From: Deltaproteobacteria bacterium
Lineage (GTDB): Bacteria > JADJOY01
DNA length: 64,000 bases
Direction: 5' to 3'
Assembly: GCA_016713535.1 (NCBI GenBank)
Contig: JADJOY010000033.1
Location: 66,935 to 130,934 of the forward strand
The notes beneath the pieces were generated by a model. It saw nothing but the letters and a program-made list of their open reading frames with translations, did no database searches and had not been told where the DNA came from. Positions 17,384 through 26,386 of this stretch are shown piece after piece; the first letter of the stretch is position 1, and each line of letters begins with the position of its first letter. The position numbers were made by a program, and so were the translations under genes.

Positions 17384-18716
17384 AGCGGCCCAGGGTCCCG
17401 TGGGTCGTGCTCCTGCTCTGCGCGGTCGTCACCGGTGGCTGCGATAACACCGGGTCTGATGCTGGCGCGCCTCTCCCACCTCCCCCGCCCGAAGTCGCGT
17501 CCTGGACCGATCCCGTCGAGATTGCAGCGCGCGCGGAAATCGTTGGCGTTGGGCTCGACGATCAGCATCGCGGCATGGTGGTGTGGCTCGAACGAACTTC
17601 CGGCAATCGGGGCCTCTATTGGCGCACGTTCGATCCAGCCACGGGTGGGGCGCCCCGCAGTTGTTCGAGCTCGTGCCGGACAGCGATGAAGGGGCCCGGT
17701 TTTCGATGGACGAGCGGGGCGGGGCGCTGCTGGTGTGGGTAAATGGCGCGATCCGCGCGCGTCGCTATGAGCCAGCGACAGGCTGGTCGGAATCCGAGAA
17801 TCTCGATCCCGATCTGAGCGGAACTTCTGGAAGCGTGGCCTTTCACCGCAGCGGCCGAGCGATCGTGAGCTGGAGCACGCCGGCTGCAGTGCTCGCCCGC
17901 CGGTACGACCCCGATACGGGGTTTGGCGCGGTCGAGACGGTGCGCCCACGCGAGGATCCATTCGACGGAGGTCGCGTCACCGCCATCTCGCGGACGGGGA
18001 CGGCGTTGGCGCTGTTCTCGGAGTACTCCTTGTCCGACTACTCGACCGGATACGTGTCTCGGTTCGGCAATCCCGGAGAGCCCTGGGGGCCAGACCACGG
18101 GTTCGCTGGGCTGTCACGCACGGATTCCTACAAAGCCTCTCGAGACTTCGTGGACGCCACCGGAACGGCAACGTCGTTGCGGGTAGTGAATCGCTATGTC
18201 TACGTCTACCACGCGCACGACGACAGCGACTGGGTCACCGACGATGTCTCGTACGGCAGCCTCTCCTCCGTTGCTGCCACGAAGGACCTCGTGGTCGCCG
18301 ACGACGGATCGGCGGCGCTCATGCGGGCCGAAGAGACCGGGATCATCCAGATTCGCCAACACACCCCGGGGAGCGGTTGGAGCGAGCCCCTGCAACTCGG
18401 TGCTCCCACCGCCCCGGGCGAAGTCCAGCGAACATGGATGAGCGGGGGCGTGCGCGGTGATGTGGTGATCGTGTGGTCCGCCGAGCTGCAGTCTCGGGCC
18501 GCGCCGGTGCGGATGGAATCCGCCCGCTACCGTCCGGGTGCCGGCTGGGAGTCCCCACCCCGGATCCCACCACCCGGCCGCGCGGACGCAATCGTCGACT
18601 CGCTCCAGCACACCGTGAGCGGGGACGGCGCCGTCCTGGCCGCCTGGATCGAGTACGGAGGTGAGCCCCTCGGATCCGAACTCACCATCCGCGCATCGTT
18701 TCTGCCCGCCGGGTGA
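17380..18716 (+). CDS. Lipoprotein with repeated beta units (split by one-base deletion)
   Basis: About 445 residues if one G is restored in the GGGG run at 17647-17650, which joins FDPATGG to APQLFELVPD. The GTG start overlaps the stop of the preceding gene. Seen: a signal peptide (VPWVVLLLCAVVTGGC) with Cys as lipid-anchor candidate, a Pro-rich linker, then repeating units with patterns such as GGALLVWVNG...ARRYEP.TGWS and GRAIVSWS...ARRYDPDTGF spaced about 45-60 residues, likely beta-propeller blades. No enzyme motif seen. It is probably a surface or periplasmic protein working with its upstream neighbour. Confidence 0.7.
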
Positions 18717-18913
18717 TAGAGCAGGCGGCGGGGTTTAGCGGTGATCCGTCAGAGCACTGGGTTCCCGGCCCAGAAAGCAGCGGGACCCCGGGCAGCGGTC
18801 GTCGGATGCGAGTTTGGTTCGCCTGTACCCCGACCGTGAGCAAGTTCGTCGCGTCACTTCCACGCTGAGGGCCGCCCGGCATAGCGGCTTCGTCTTCTCG
18901 ATATGGAGTCCGC

Positions 18914-19948
18914 ATGCGTCGATCCACATCGCCCGTCGGCTTGCTGTTCGTCATCGCCACCTTTGGCTGTGGTGGATCCAGCGCACCCCTCTCGATCGCG
19001 CAACTGGGTGTGATCACCGACCTGGGTTCACTCGACGAGCCGCGGGGCCAGAGCATCGCGAAGTTCATCAACGACCGGGGCGAAGTCGTCGGGAGCTCCG
19101 CGCCAACGTTCGCCGGCTCGTTCAACCACACCTTCCGTTGGACGCGCGAAGGCGGACTGGAAGACCTCTCGGACGCGATGTCGTCGCCGAACGGACTGAG
19201 TGAGAGTGGCGACGTCGTTGGCGAGTTCACCCGAGCCACCGATGTGCCCGAGTTCGTGCAGCCCTACCCGATGGTGATCCGGGGGACCGAGCGGATCCGG
19301 CTATCCGACGCTCCCGGCATCGCCTGGGGAGTGAACGATCTGGGAGTCGTCGTTGGATGTGAGCCCGATGGCGGTACCGTGGCAGGTCGGTGCTGGACCT
19401 GGGATGGCGGGATCATCGAAATGCTGCCGGATACGATCCGAGCGGTCGCGATCAACAACGAAGGTGAGATCGTCGGCTTTCCACGGGACCGTATCGGCGG
19501 GGACGGACAGGGCCTCGCCTTGCAGGGACAGGAGGTCCGGCGCATCCCGACCTTCGGCGGGTTGCGCTCTCGGCCAGCCGACATCGACGAGCAAGGGCGT
19601 ATCGTCGGTGGTGCCGAGCGCACGGACGGCGTACTGCAAGCGTTCCTCGCGGCCCCTGACGGCTCGATCAAGAACCTGGGCAGCCTCGCCGACCATTTCA
19701 GTGAGGCGGTCGCCATCAACGAACAGGGCGTGGTCGTTGGCTCCACCGCGGTCCTCGAGGGCGGCGCTCGCGCGTTCATCTATCACCGCTCGATGGGCCT
19801 TCGAGCGCTCGAAGACTTCCTGCCGCCCGACTCCGGGTGGACGCTCGAAGAGGCCCTCGATGTGAACGAGTCGAACCAGATCGTCGGGCGAGGGTCGCGG
19901 GACGGACTGTTCCGAGCGTTTCTGCTCGACCTATCGGTCGGAGGCTGA
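18914..19948 (+). CDS. HAF-repeat extracellular protein
   Basis: A 344-residue exported protein. Seen: a signal peptide with a possible lipidation Cys (LLFVIATFGC), then five or six repeats containing N(D/E)xGxVVG (INDRGEVVGSS, LSESGDVVGEF, VNDLGVVVGCE, INNEGEIVGFP, IDEQGRIVGGA, INEQGVVVGST), the signature of the 'extracellular repeat, HAF family' beta-propeller. HAF proteins are secreted, with no known activity. A 197-bp gap separates it from the previous gene and probably contains its promoter. Confidence 0.85.
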   Translation: MRRSTSPVGLLFVIATFGCGGSSAPLSIAQLGVITDLGSLDEPRGQSIAKFINDRGEVVGSSAPTFAGSFNHTFRWTREGGLEDLSDAMSSPNGLSESGDVVGEFTRATDVPEFVQPYPMVIRGTERIRLSDAPGIAWGVNDLGVVVGCEPDGGTVAGRCWTWDGGIIEMLPDTIRAVAINNEGEIVGFPRDRIGGDGQGLALQGQEVRRIPTFGGLRSRPADIDEQGRIVGGAERTDGVLQAFLAAPDGSIKNLGSLADHFSEAVAINEQGVVVGSTAVLEGGARAFIYHRSMGLRALEDFLPPDSGWTLEEALDVNESNQIVGRGSRDGLFRAFLLDLSVGG

Positions 19949-20323
19949 GCGGGCCGCAACGGGCTGTACGGCGTTGGCTCCATGGGCCTTCGAACGCGAA
20001 GGCACCATTTCTCCAGCGCACCGGGCGAACACGAGCACTCGGTCTCCGCGCCGGGATTCCACTCGACCGCAGTGCATGCAGTGGCGCCGTCCACCGAGCA
20101 GATGCCGTGCACATGCGGCTAGCGATCTCGATTCCCTGAACCTGGTGCGGCTGGTGCCGGCCGACGTCGTCGCTACCCTGGGGCGCGGTCACGCTCGAGG
20201 GGCTGGCAAATCGAGGTCGCCGTCGTTGTCAGGGGCGCTTACTGCCGCCCGGGGATCGGCGGCGGCCCGCGAGGGTCCGCGGAAGCCGCCCCTACGAGCT
20301 GCGATTCGCCGACGTAACGGGCC
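19949..20323. other. Gap between convergent genes
   Basis: 375 bp between the HAF gene and the CARDB gene, which end toward each other. I see no gene. A G/C-rich inverted block near 20240-20300 (CCGCCC...GGCGGC, then AAGCCGCCCCTAC) resembles the hairpin repeats found elsewhere in the window and may end transcription. Confidence 0.4.
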
Positions 20324-23300
20324 CTATGGCGTCGTACATCCGCCGGGCGTCGCGGCGTTGCAGTCGTCGTCGATGCCGTTGCCCGGGATCTCCGTCTTCC
20401 CCGGGTTGATGTTCGGATTGCCGTCGTTGCAGTCGAGCTGCGGATGGGCGCACTGCGCCGATGCCGGATTCCCGTAGCCGTCGCCGTCGAGGTCCTTGCA
20501 GTCGCTCGTGGCCGGGTCGCAGTCGTCGTCGAGCGCGTTCCCGGGAATCTCGCTCCTCTCGGGGTTCACGTTCGAGTTCGAGTCGTCGCAATCCGTGCTG
20601 TTCGCCACGTACCCGGGCGGTGCTGCGCACGCCTGGACCGTGACGGCCGGATTTCCATGGCCGTCCTGATCCGCGTCTCGGTGGAAGGCCAGCCCGACGC
20701 CTTCGTCGATCTGACCGTCGCAGTCGTCGTCGATTCCGTCACAGACCTCGGTCGCGGCCGGGTTGACGCTCGGCGACGAATCGCCGCAGTCGACGGGGCC
20801 GCAAACCCCGCCTTCGGCGAAGAAGCCGTCGCCGTCGGCGTCCGTGCAGCGCGCGACGTGGATCGCCAGGCCGACGGAGCAGTTGTCCGCGGTGTTGGTC
20901 TCGCCGGCCACCGGGTCGACGCACGCTCCCACGAACGAATCGCCCGGTCCCGACGGAGCCGACAAGCCGCCGGTGATTCCTTGCGACGCACCGGCGTCGA
21001 GCGCGCCCACCGGGCCGCTTCCGATCTCCGGATCGGCGCTGGTGACGGTCGAGTCGGGCGACAGGCGGTAATGCGCCGTGGTCGCCGCGGCGCCACCGTT
21101 GCCGGTGTTCGCGACGCTGGCCGTGAACGTGAACGCTTGCCCCGTCCGGAGCGTGGACGAGTCCACGGCCGGCGAAGTGACGCCGAGGTTCGGCACACCG
21201 GCGACGGTGAGCCTGGCGCCGCTCGAGCAGTTGTCGTTCGCGTTGACCTCGTACGGGACCGAGTCCACGCACGTGCCGTACCAGTACGTACCCGGCGTGG
21301 AAGGGGCGACCGTCGGGAAGGAGATCGGATAGTCCCGGGCGGCGATCGGCACCGGCACACTGCCGATCTGCGTGTCGCCCCGGCTGATCGTGGAATCCGG
21401 GGAGCGGTAGATCCTCGCGGTGGTGGCGGCCGAGTCCCCTTGATTGCCGTTCTTCACCGTGACCGTGAACGTGAACGGATCGCCGACGGCCACGCTGTTC
21501 GGTGTGACCTTCGCGAACGCCACCCACAGGTCGGGCTGGGCGCCAATCCTCACCGGTACGCCCACCGAGCAGTTGTTCGCCCTCGCGATCTCGTCGGTCA
21601 CGGCCACGGCGCAGGCACCGAACCAGTACGGCCCCGGAAAGTTTCCCGGGATCACGGTTCTCGTGACGTGCGTGGTCTCGCCGGCGGCGAGGGCGGGGAT
21701 GGCGACCGAATCGATGAACTCGTCCCCGGTGCCCGCGATCACCTCGTCGTTCGATCGATAGATCTTGAGCGTGGTCGCCGGGGCGGCGCCCGTGCCGGTG
21801 TCCGAGACGTCCGCGGAGACCGTGAGGCGGGCATTGGCGTCGCTCGGGAGGGACGGCGTGTTGGTCGTGAAGCTCGGCACCACGAGATCCGGTACCGCTC
21901 CGACCGCGAGCTGCACGCCAGCCGAGCAGTTGTTCGCGGTGCTCACCTCGCCGGCGAACGAATCCACGCACGCGCCGAGCCAGTAGCTGCCGGGCGTGGC
22001 GGGCGCCGTGACCGAGCCGGTCACGGGCTCCGACGCACCACCCGCGATGCTCCCGACCGAACTGGACGCCAACTCGGTGTCGCCCGCATCGATCGTCGCG
22101 TCGCTCGAGACGTAGTAGTGGACGAGCGTCGCGGGCGCGTCGGCGTTCCCCTGATTCCGAATCGTCGTGCTCAGCGTGAGAGGTGTGGACGGAGGAACCG
22201 TGGAGGCGCTCGCCGAGAGATCGTCGACGCGCAGATCCGCGCCGTCCGGGCACACGCGCCCGTAGGCCGTGAGCCAGCGTCCGTCCTGGCCCTGGATGAC
22301 GGTCCCGCGCGGTCCCGCGTAGGCGTTGAACATCCAGAAGCAGTCGTCGGTGACGTCGTCGGACGCGCTGCTGAAGTCGCCCCAGCGGTTGGAGCCACCG
22401 AAGGTCCGCACGTAGTAGGCGACTCCCGCCCGCAGCGTGCCGGGTACCGCCGTCGTCCCCGGCGCATCGCCCGGAGATCGCATCGTCCAGTAGGCGCCCG
22501 GATAGAGCCCGGTCCCCGAGGCGCCGAACGAGATGGCCGCGACGCCCGTGCTGTTGACCGCGACCGACGGGTAGAACGTCACCGCGCCCGCGGCGAGCGG
22601 GTCGCCGCCGACATCGCCTTGATCGGACACGACGAGGTTGGAAGGTGTCGTCGTGTCGATCGCGAACCAGTGCGCGGTCGTGCGCCCGGCATAGGCACCG
22701 GCGCGCGGGCGAATCGTTGCGGTGAGCCAAAGCTGGTTGGCCCTCCACACGGCGGAGAGCGCGCGCCGATCACCCACCCGGAGGGGCGCCACCCCGCCCG
22801 GCTGAGGTGCGTCGGCCAGAGGGCCGTCGAGATTTTCGAGGTCGCCGACGGCGACGGCCTGCTGCGTGAGAACGGGCGAGCCGAGAGGGTCGTCGAGCCG
22901 CACGACCTGCACGAACTCGTTGGTGCCGTCGGTGATGCCGGAGTAAGAGACCAGGAACGTGCCGGGGTCGTTCGGCGCGGCGCCGCGGATCGAAGCCGGC
23001 AGTGTCGTGGTCGCGACTCCCCCACCCGCGTAGGGGTCGAGCTTCGTCACTGTCACAGCGCCGCCGTCGTAGAGCCCGCCCGAGCCCACACCTTTGGGGA
23101 TCACCCACAGGCGGACGCCCTGGAACGCCGCCGCGCCGAAGCTCTGCAGGTTGGCCGTGATGTAGACGGCCTGCGCGTCGACCGCCACACCAGGGAAATC
23201 CGCCCACGACTTGACGCCACCCACGGTCGTGAGCGCGTCGATGGAGGTGATGTACCAATCGCCTCTCGGATCGCCGTCGTCCGAAACGCCGACGAAGAGG

Positions 23301-23992
23301 CGCGACTCGTCGAGCGGGTCGCTCTGGCTGCTGCCGAGCTGCTCGAGCGCGACCAGCACGAACCGATCGGCGAACGGGTCGTAGACCACTTTCGGGTCGT
23401 ATGGGAAGGACTGCGAATCGAGCTCGGCGAAGAAGCTCTGCAGTCCCGTCCAGAGCTCTGGCGTGCCGTCCTTTGCATAGAACTCGACGAGCGAGTTCAC
23501 CGCATCGACCAGATGCGATCGTCCAGCCGCGGCGTTCGGGTCGGGTGGGATGAAGAGGTTCTGGTTGGCCGTCGCGTTGAGGTCGAAGTCCGCCGCGTCG
23601 AAACTGCTCGTAAGACTGCGAGTCCCTACGGAGCTCGGAGAGGTTGGAGAACGCTCGGTCGAGCCAGGCGAGCGACCGGGGAATGCGACGTGATCCTTCG
23701 CGTCGGTGTCCAGATCCTCCGACCCCGGCACGTCGGTCACGTGCAACGACTGGGAAAGCGCCCGATTCCTCTCCAGGTACTTCGGAACGACCTCGTGAAT
23801 CGTCGAGGGCATGACTCGGGTCTTCACACCCGCTGGCGGGCGGACGGCGGAGAGGCCGGAAGGTGCGGGATGGCTCGCGGGAGCCTGCGCTTGCTGCGTC
23901 GGCCTGGAACACGCCGCTAGTAGCGACAGACCAAGAGCCGACAAGATCGAAACGGTCGACCGTTCGATCGAGGTCCGTCGCTCGCCCGTCAT
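20324..23992 (-). CDS. Large lipoprotein with CARDB repeats and MopE-type metal-binding motifs
   Basis: A 1222-residue exported protein. The ATG at 23992 follows GGAAGAG; an in-frame GTG at 24040 is also possible. Seen: a canonical lipobox Leu-Ala-Ala-Cys near residue 28; an N-terminal beta-propeller-like region (about 130-590); four CARDB-type repeats (about 595-1050), each with a pattern like TPG.YW.GACVDS.AGE...ANNCS; and three C-terminal units (about 1055-1220) of MopE/PF11617 type (DADGDGFF...DC.D..P.VNP.A.E.CDG.DDDCDGQIDEG). CARDB modules aid adhesion or assembly, and MopE-type motifs bind copper or calcium in secreted proteins. Likely a cell-surface protein. Confidence 0.85.
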   Translation of the reverse strand: MTGERRTSIERSTVSILSALGLSLLAACSRPTQQAQAPASHPAPSGLSAVRPPAGVKTRVMPSTIHEVVPKYLERNRALSQSLHVTDVPGSEDLDTDAKDHVAFPGRSPGSTERSPTSPSSVGTRSLTSSFDAADFDLNATANQNLFIPPDPNAAAGRSHLVDAVNSLVEFYAKDGTPELWTGLQSFFAELDSQSFPYDPKVVYDPFADRFVLVALEQLGSSQSDPLDESRLFVGVSDDGDPRGDWYITSIDALTTVGGVKSWADFPGVAVDAQAVYITANLQSFGAAAFQGVRLWVIPKGVGSGGLYDGGAVTVTKLDPYAGGGVATTTLPASIRGAAPNDPGTFLVSYSGITDGTNEFVQVVRLDDPLGSPVLTQQAVAVGDLENLDGPLADAPQPGGVAPLRVGDRRALSAVWRANQLWLTATIRPRAGAYAGRTTAHWFAIDTTTPSNLVVSDQGDVGGDPLAAGAVTFYPSVAVNSTGVAAISFGASGTGLYPGAYWTMRSPGDAPGTTAVPGTLRAGVAYYVRTFGGSNRWGDFSSASDDVTDDCFWMFNAYAGPRGTVIQGQDGRWLTAYGRVCPDGADLRVDDLSASASTVPPSTPLTLSTTIRNQGNADAPATLVHYYVSSDATIDAGDTELASSSVGSIAGGASEPVTGSVTAPATPGSYWLGACVDSFAGEVSTANNCSAGVQLAVGAVPDLVVPSFTTNTPSLPSDANARLTVSADVSDTGTGAAPATTLKIYRSNDEVIAGTGDEFIDSVAIPALAAGETTHVTRTVIPGNFPGPYWFGACAVAVTDEIARANNCSVGVPVRIGAQPDLWVAFAKVTPNSVAVGDPFTFTVTVKNGNQGDSAATTARIYRSPDSTISRGDTQIGSVPVPIAARDYPISFPTVAPSTPGTYWYGTCVDSVPYEVNANDNCSSGARLTVAGVPNLGVTSPAVDSSTLRTGQAFTFTASVANTGNGGAAATTAHYRLSPDSTVTSADPEIGSGPVGALDAGASQGITGGLSAPSGPGDSFVGACVDPVAGETNTADNCSVGLAIHVARCTDADGDGFFAEGGVCGPVDCGDSSPSVNPAATEVCDGIDDDCDGQIDEGVGLAFHRDADQDGHGNPAVTVQACAAPPGYVANSTDCDDSNSNVNPERSEIPGNALDDDCDPATSDCKDLDGDGYGNPASAQCAHPQLDCNDGNPNINPGKTEIPGNGIDDDCNAATPGGCTTP

Positions 23993-24511
23993 CTCTTCCC
24001 CCGACTCGACATTTCCGCGGTTGCGCTCGAACCGGGACACGGTTCTCGCCTTTGGCTCATCCGCTCGGTATCCGAGCGTGGCGCGCAGGCGACCACGGCG
24101 GTCGCTCTGCGCGCTTTCCCTGTGCTCTCGATCCTGCGCCCTCGACCGCCACGGCCGCTATCGCGCGCGAATCGCGAGCGTGGCGCGCGAGACCGAGTGC
24201 CCGTCCGGCGAACTCGAATTCTCGTACACCGCTTCGAGGTGTCCGACGTGTCCGCAGCGTAGCGACCTTACCGAAGGGCTTCACGAGCCCCTGTAAGTGG
24301 GCCGACAGTTGCGACGGCCGGCGCCGCCGACCTCGACGGTGGCGTGACTCTCCCTCGCGGGGGCCGACAGATGTCGCTTACGCCGCTTCGCGAGCCGGGG
24401 TCAGTGACCTATATCACGGGGTCACCTCGACGCGGCTGCGCCGAGCGTTCGTCGCCAATCAGACCGGGCATCGCAGCATGCTCGTGCTGCGGTCGTACCT
24501 CCGTTTGATGC
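23993..24511. other. Intergenic region upstream of the CARDB lipoprotein gene
   Basis: 519 bp that must hold the leftward promoter of the CARDB gene. Its right third carries a likely tyrosine-recombinase remnant (24367-24511). The rest shows no gene I can support. Confidence 0.4.
24367..24511 (+). pseudogene. Remnant of a tyrosine recombinase/integrase C-terminus
   Basis: The frame contains YAASRAGVSD and, 13 residues later, ANQTGHRSMLVLRSYLR. The second matches the box II region of integrases (xxQTGHRSxxVLRxYIR, with His-x-x-Arg and the catalytic Tyr); the first resembles the helix that precedes it. The spacing is disturbed, there is no upstream catalytic region and no clear stop, so this is at best a decayed fragment. 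Confidence 0.45.
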
Positions 24512-24931
24512 TCACCCCACCCCCGTCATCAGCGACACCACCAGGATCGCGAGCACCAGAGCCGCGATCGCGGTGTAGAGGCGGTCGCGCTCGAGGGCGA
24601 AGGCCACTGCGGCGAAAGCCACCCGGGCGATCGGGGTGGCGATCAGCAAGAGCAGGCCGAGCTGGATGAGGCCGCGGCCGCGGCCCGCGAGGGCGGCGCC
24701 GAGGATGCCGCTCACCTGACGCAGCTCGGCGGGCTCGCCGAGGAACGATCCGTAGACGGGTGCGGCCGTGCCGTGCCGGGTGAGGTAGAGCGCGCCGCCG
24801 ATCGCGACGATCGTGGCCGACAGGAAGAGCCCGCCCCGTAGCAGAGCGCCGATGGCGCGCTCGGTACGTTCGGCGTTCCACGGCCCGTGCAACGATCGGC
24901 GGGGGACGAGCCCCCGCGCTACGGGAGTCAT
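24512..24931 (-). CDS. DUF1634 family membrane protein
   Basis: A 139-residue protein with three hydrophobic helices (GGLFLSATIVAIGGALYL, GLIQLGLLLLIATPIARV, YTAIAALVLAILVVSLMTG). DUF1634 proteins are typically encoded next to TauE/SafE permeases, as here: the TauE-like gene ends two bases before this ATG. The first dozen residues (MTPVARGLVPRRS) are encoded by a copy of the GC-hairpin repeat at 24898-24922, so the repeat has entered the 5' end of the gene, or supplies its start. The family body begins at NAERTERAIGALLRGG. Likely an accessory subunit of the exporter. Confidence 0.8.
   Translation of the reverse strand: MTPVARGLVPRRSLHGPWNAERTERAIGALLRGGLFLSATIVAIGGALYLTRHGTAAPVYGSFLGEPAELRQVSGILGAALAGRGRGLIQLGLLLLIATPIARVAFAAVAFALERDRLYTAIAALVLAILVVSLMTGVG
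24898..24922. repeat. GC-hairpin repeat inside the DUF1634 gene start
   Basis: GGCGGGGGACG-AGCCCCCGC-GCTAC, the reverse complement of the GTAGCGCGGGGGCTCGTCCCCCGC unit seen at 62.2 kb. It forms a GCGGGGG/CCCCCGC stem and lies within codons 3-11 of the DUF1634 reading frame. Confidence 0.8.
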
Positions 24932-24933
24932 CG

Positions 24934-25562
24934 CTAGATCCTCCCGGTGATCCCGCTGGCGATCATCTCGGCACCCATCGCGCCGATCACGAGGGCGAAC
25001 ACGACGCGGAGCACCTGCGGCCGCGCGTGCATGAGCACCCGCGCGCCGAGCAGCGCGCCGCCGAGCACCCCGAGCGTCACCGGCATGGCGATGCCGGGCG
25101 CGATGTACCCGCGGCCGAGGTAGATCCCGGCGCTCGCCGCGGCGGTGACGCCGATCATGAAGTTGCTGGTGGTGGTCGAGACCTTGAAGGGCATCCATGG
25201 GAGCGCAGGCTCGAGACGGCCGAGGGAAGCAGCACGAGCCCGAACACCACCGCGATCGTCGAGCCCGGCAGCCGCGTCGCGAGCGCGGCACCGCACATGG
25301 CGCCCACGGTGGTCGCGATTTCCAGGAACATGCCGAGCCGGATGTTCGAGAAGCCCTCGCGCACGTACGCCGCGGCGGCGCCGGAAGAGGTGGCGATCAC
25401 CGACACCAGCGAGGCACCGATTGCGTAGCGGATGTCGACGCCGAAGCCGAGCGTCAGCATCGGCACGATCACCACGCCGCCGCCGAGCCCCGTGAGCGCG
25501 CCGAGCAAGCCCGCCACGAACGAGCCCGCGCCGACAGCGGCGGAGAACTCGAGCACGTTCAT
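24934..25562 (-). pseudogene. TauE/SafE family exporter, internally deleted and frameshifted
   Basis: The N-terminal half starts at the ATG at 25562 and is typical (GSFVAGLLGALTGLGGGVV, then IGASLVSVIATSSGAAAAYV and VVFGLVLLPSAVSSLR). The C-terminal half continues in another frame (MPFKVSTTTSNFMIGVTAA, then APGIAMPVTLGVLGGALLG). Together they give about 209 residues instead of about 250-270; the second 'GGGxxKVP' membrane hairpin expected between the halves is missing. So about 50 residues are lost around 25195-25215 and the frame is broken. Either a natural deletion or a collapsed assembly. Family role: export of sulfite or other organosulfonates. The adjoining DUF1634 partner is intact. Confidence 0.75.
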
Positions 25563-25641
25563 GCGGCCAGTATGCCGGCCGCACCGGGCGTCCGGTCGCG
25601 GGGAGGGGCGCCGGCGACGGCGCAGCGCCGCGGGCCCGTGC

Positions 25642-26007
25642 TCAGCGCTTGCTGGTGAGCAGCATGCGAACGGCGACGAGGATGAGGAACACCGCGAACG
25701 CGCGGCGCAGCACCAGGTCGTCGAGCCTGCCCGCGAGACGCGCGCCGAGGAGCGCGCCCACCAGGATGCCACTCGCGAGCAGCCCGGCGAACGGCAGGTT
25801 CACCTGTCCGCGCTTGTAGTACTCGAGCACTCCGAGGATGCCGACCGGCAGTACGAGCGCGGCGAGCGAGGTGCCGTTGGCGGTGTGCTGGTCGATCTTC
25901 GCGAGCAGCACCATCGCGGGGATCATCACCACGGCGCCGCCGATCCCGAACAATCCGGAAACGATGCCGCCGGCGAGCCCGATCAGGGCGATCTGGAAGT
26001 AGAGCAT
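25642..26007 (-). CDS. Half-size TauE/SafE family permease
   Basis: A 121-residue protein with about four membrane helices. Seen: the first-repeat signature GLAGGIVSGLFGIGGAVVMIP and ASLAALVLPVGILGVLEYY, with a basic end RMLLTSKR. It corresponds to one of the two homologous halves of a normal TauE/SafE protein, so it probably works as a dimer; half-size members are known. It lies upstream of the damaged TauE gene on the same strand, suggesting a cluster of sulfur-anion exporters. Confidence 0.85.
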   Translation of the reverse strand: MLYFQIALIGLAGGIVSGLFGIGGAVVMIPAMVLLAKIDQHTANGTSLAALVLPVGILGVLEYYKRGQVNLPFAGLLASGILVGALLGARLAGRLDDLVLRRAFAVFLILVAVRMLLTSKR

Positions 26008-26064
26008 CGAGGTCCTCGGCCGTTGGAACGTGCGCCGCGCGCCCGAGGCGCGCGGCGGTTCAGC

Positions 26065-26307
26065 TCATTCCTTCTTCTTGAGGCGGCTCTCGTTCTCGGC
26101 GATGAAGGCGCGGATGTCGTCCGCCATCCCGAGGAGCTTGGTCCACTGCTCCTGGTAGAGCGTCACGGGGAACCGCCCGAGTCCATACACGGAGACGGCT
26201 CCCTTCTCGCTCACCTTGAGCGAGAGCCCCTTCTCGGTCCGGCGCTTGAGCGCCTCGTTCTCGGCGCGCAGGCGCTCGAGCTCGCTCTTGTCGTCTTCTT
26301 CGGACAT
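26065..26307 (-). CDS. Small coiled-coil protein of unknown function
   Basis: An 80-residue cytoplasmic protein; the ATG at 26307 follows GGAGGGAG. Seen: an acidic start, a short coiled coil (ELERLRAENEALKRR), a conserved-looking central block (LSLKVSEKGAVSVYGLGR, then FPVTLYQEQW), and a charged C-terminal helix ending in KKKE. The central block is reminiscent of small conserved proteins from deltaproteobacterial genomes, but I cannot assign a function. Its start region is back-to-back with the GH31 gene, sharing an 79-bp promoter gap. Confidence 0.75.
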   Translation of the reverse strand: MSEEDDKSELERLRAENEALKRRTEKGLSLKVSEKGAVSVYGLGRFPVTLYQEQWTKLLGMADDIRAFIAENESRLKKKE

Positions 26308-26386
26308 GACTCCCTCCGGAGCTGGGCCGCGGCACGGGCCGCGACGTCGATGTGGATGGTGGGTGCTTGTGGTAGAGGAGCCTTCC

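Noticed and set aside
20444-23920. Long + strand frame opposite the CARDB lipoprotein gene (over 1100 codons)
   Set aside because: It is an antisense shadow in GC-rich DNA: composition is Arg/Gly/Val/Asp-biased with no motifs, while the - strand frame has signal peptide and repeated domains.
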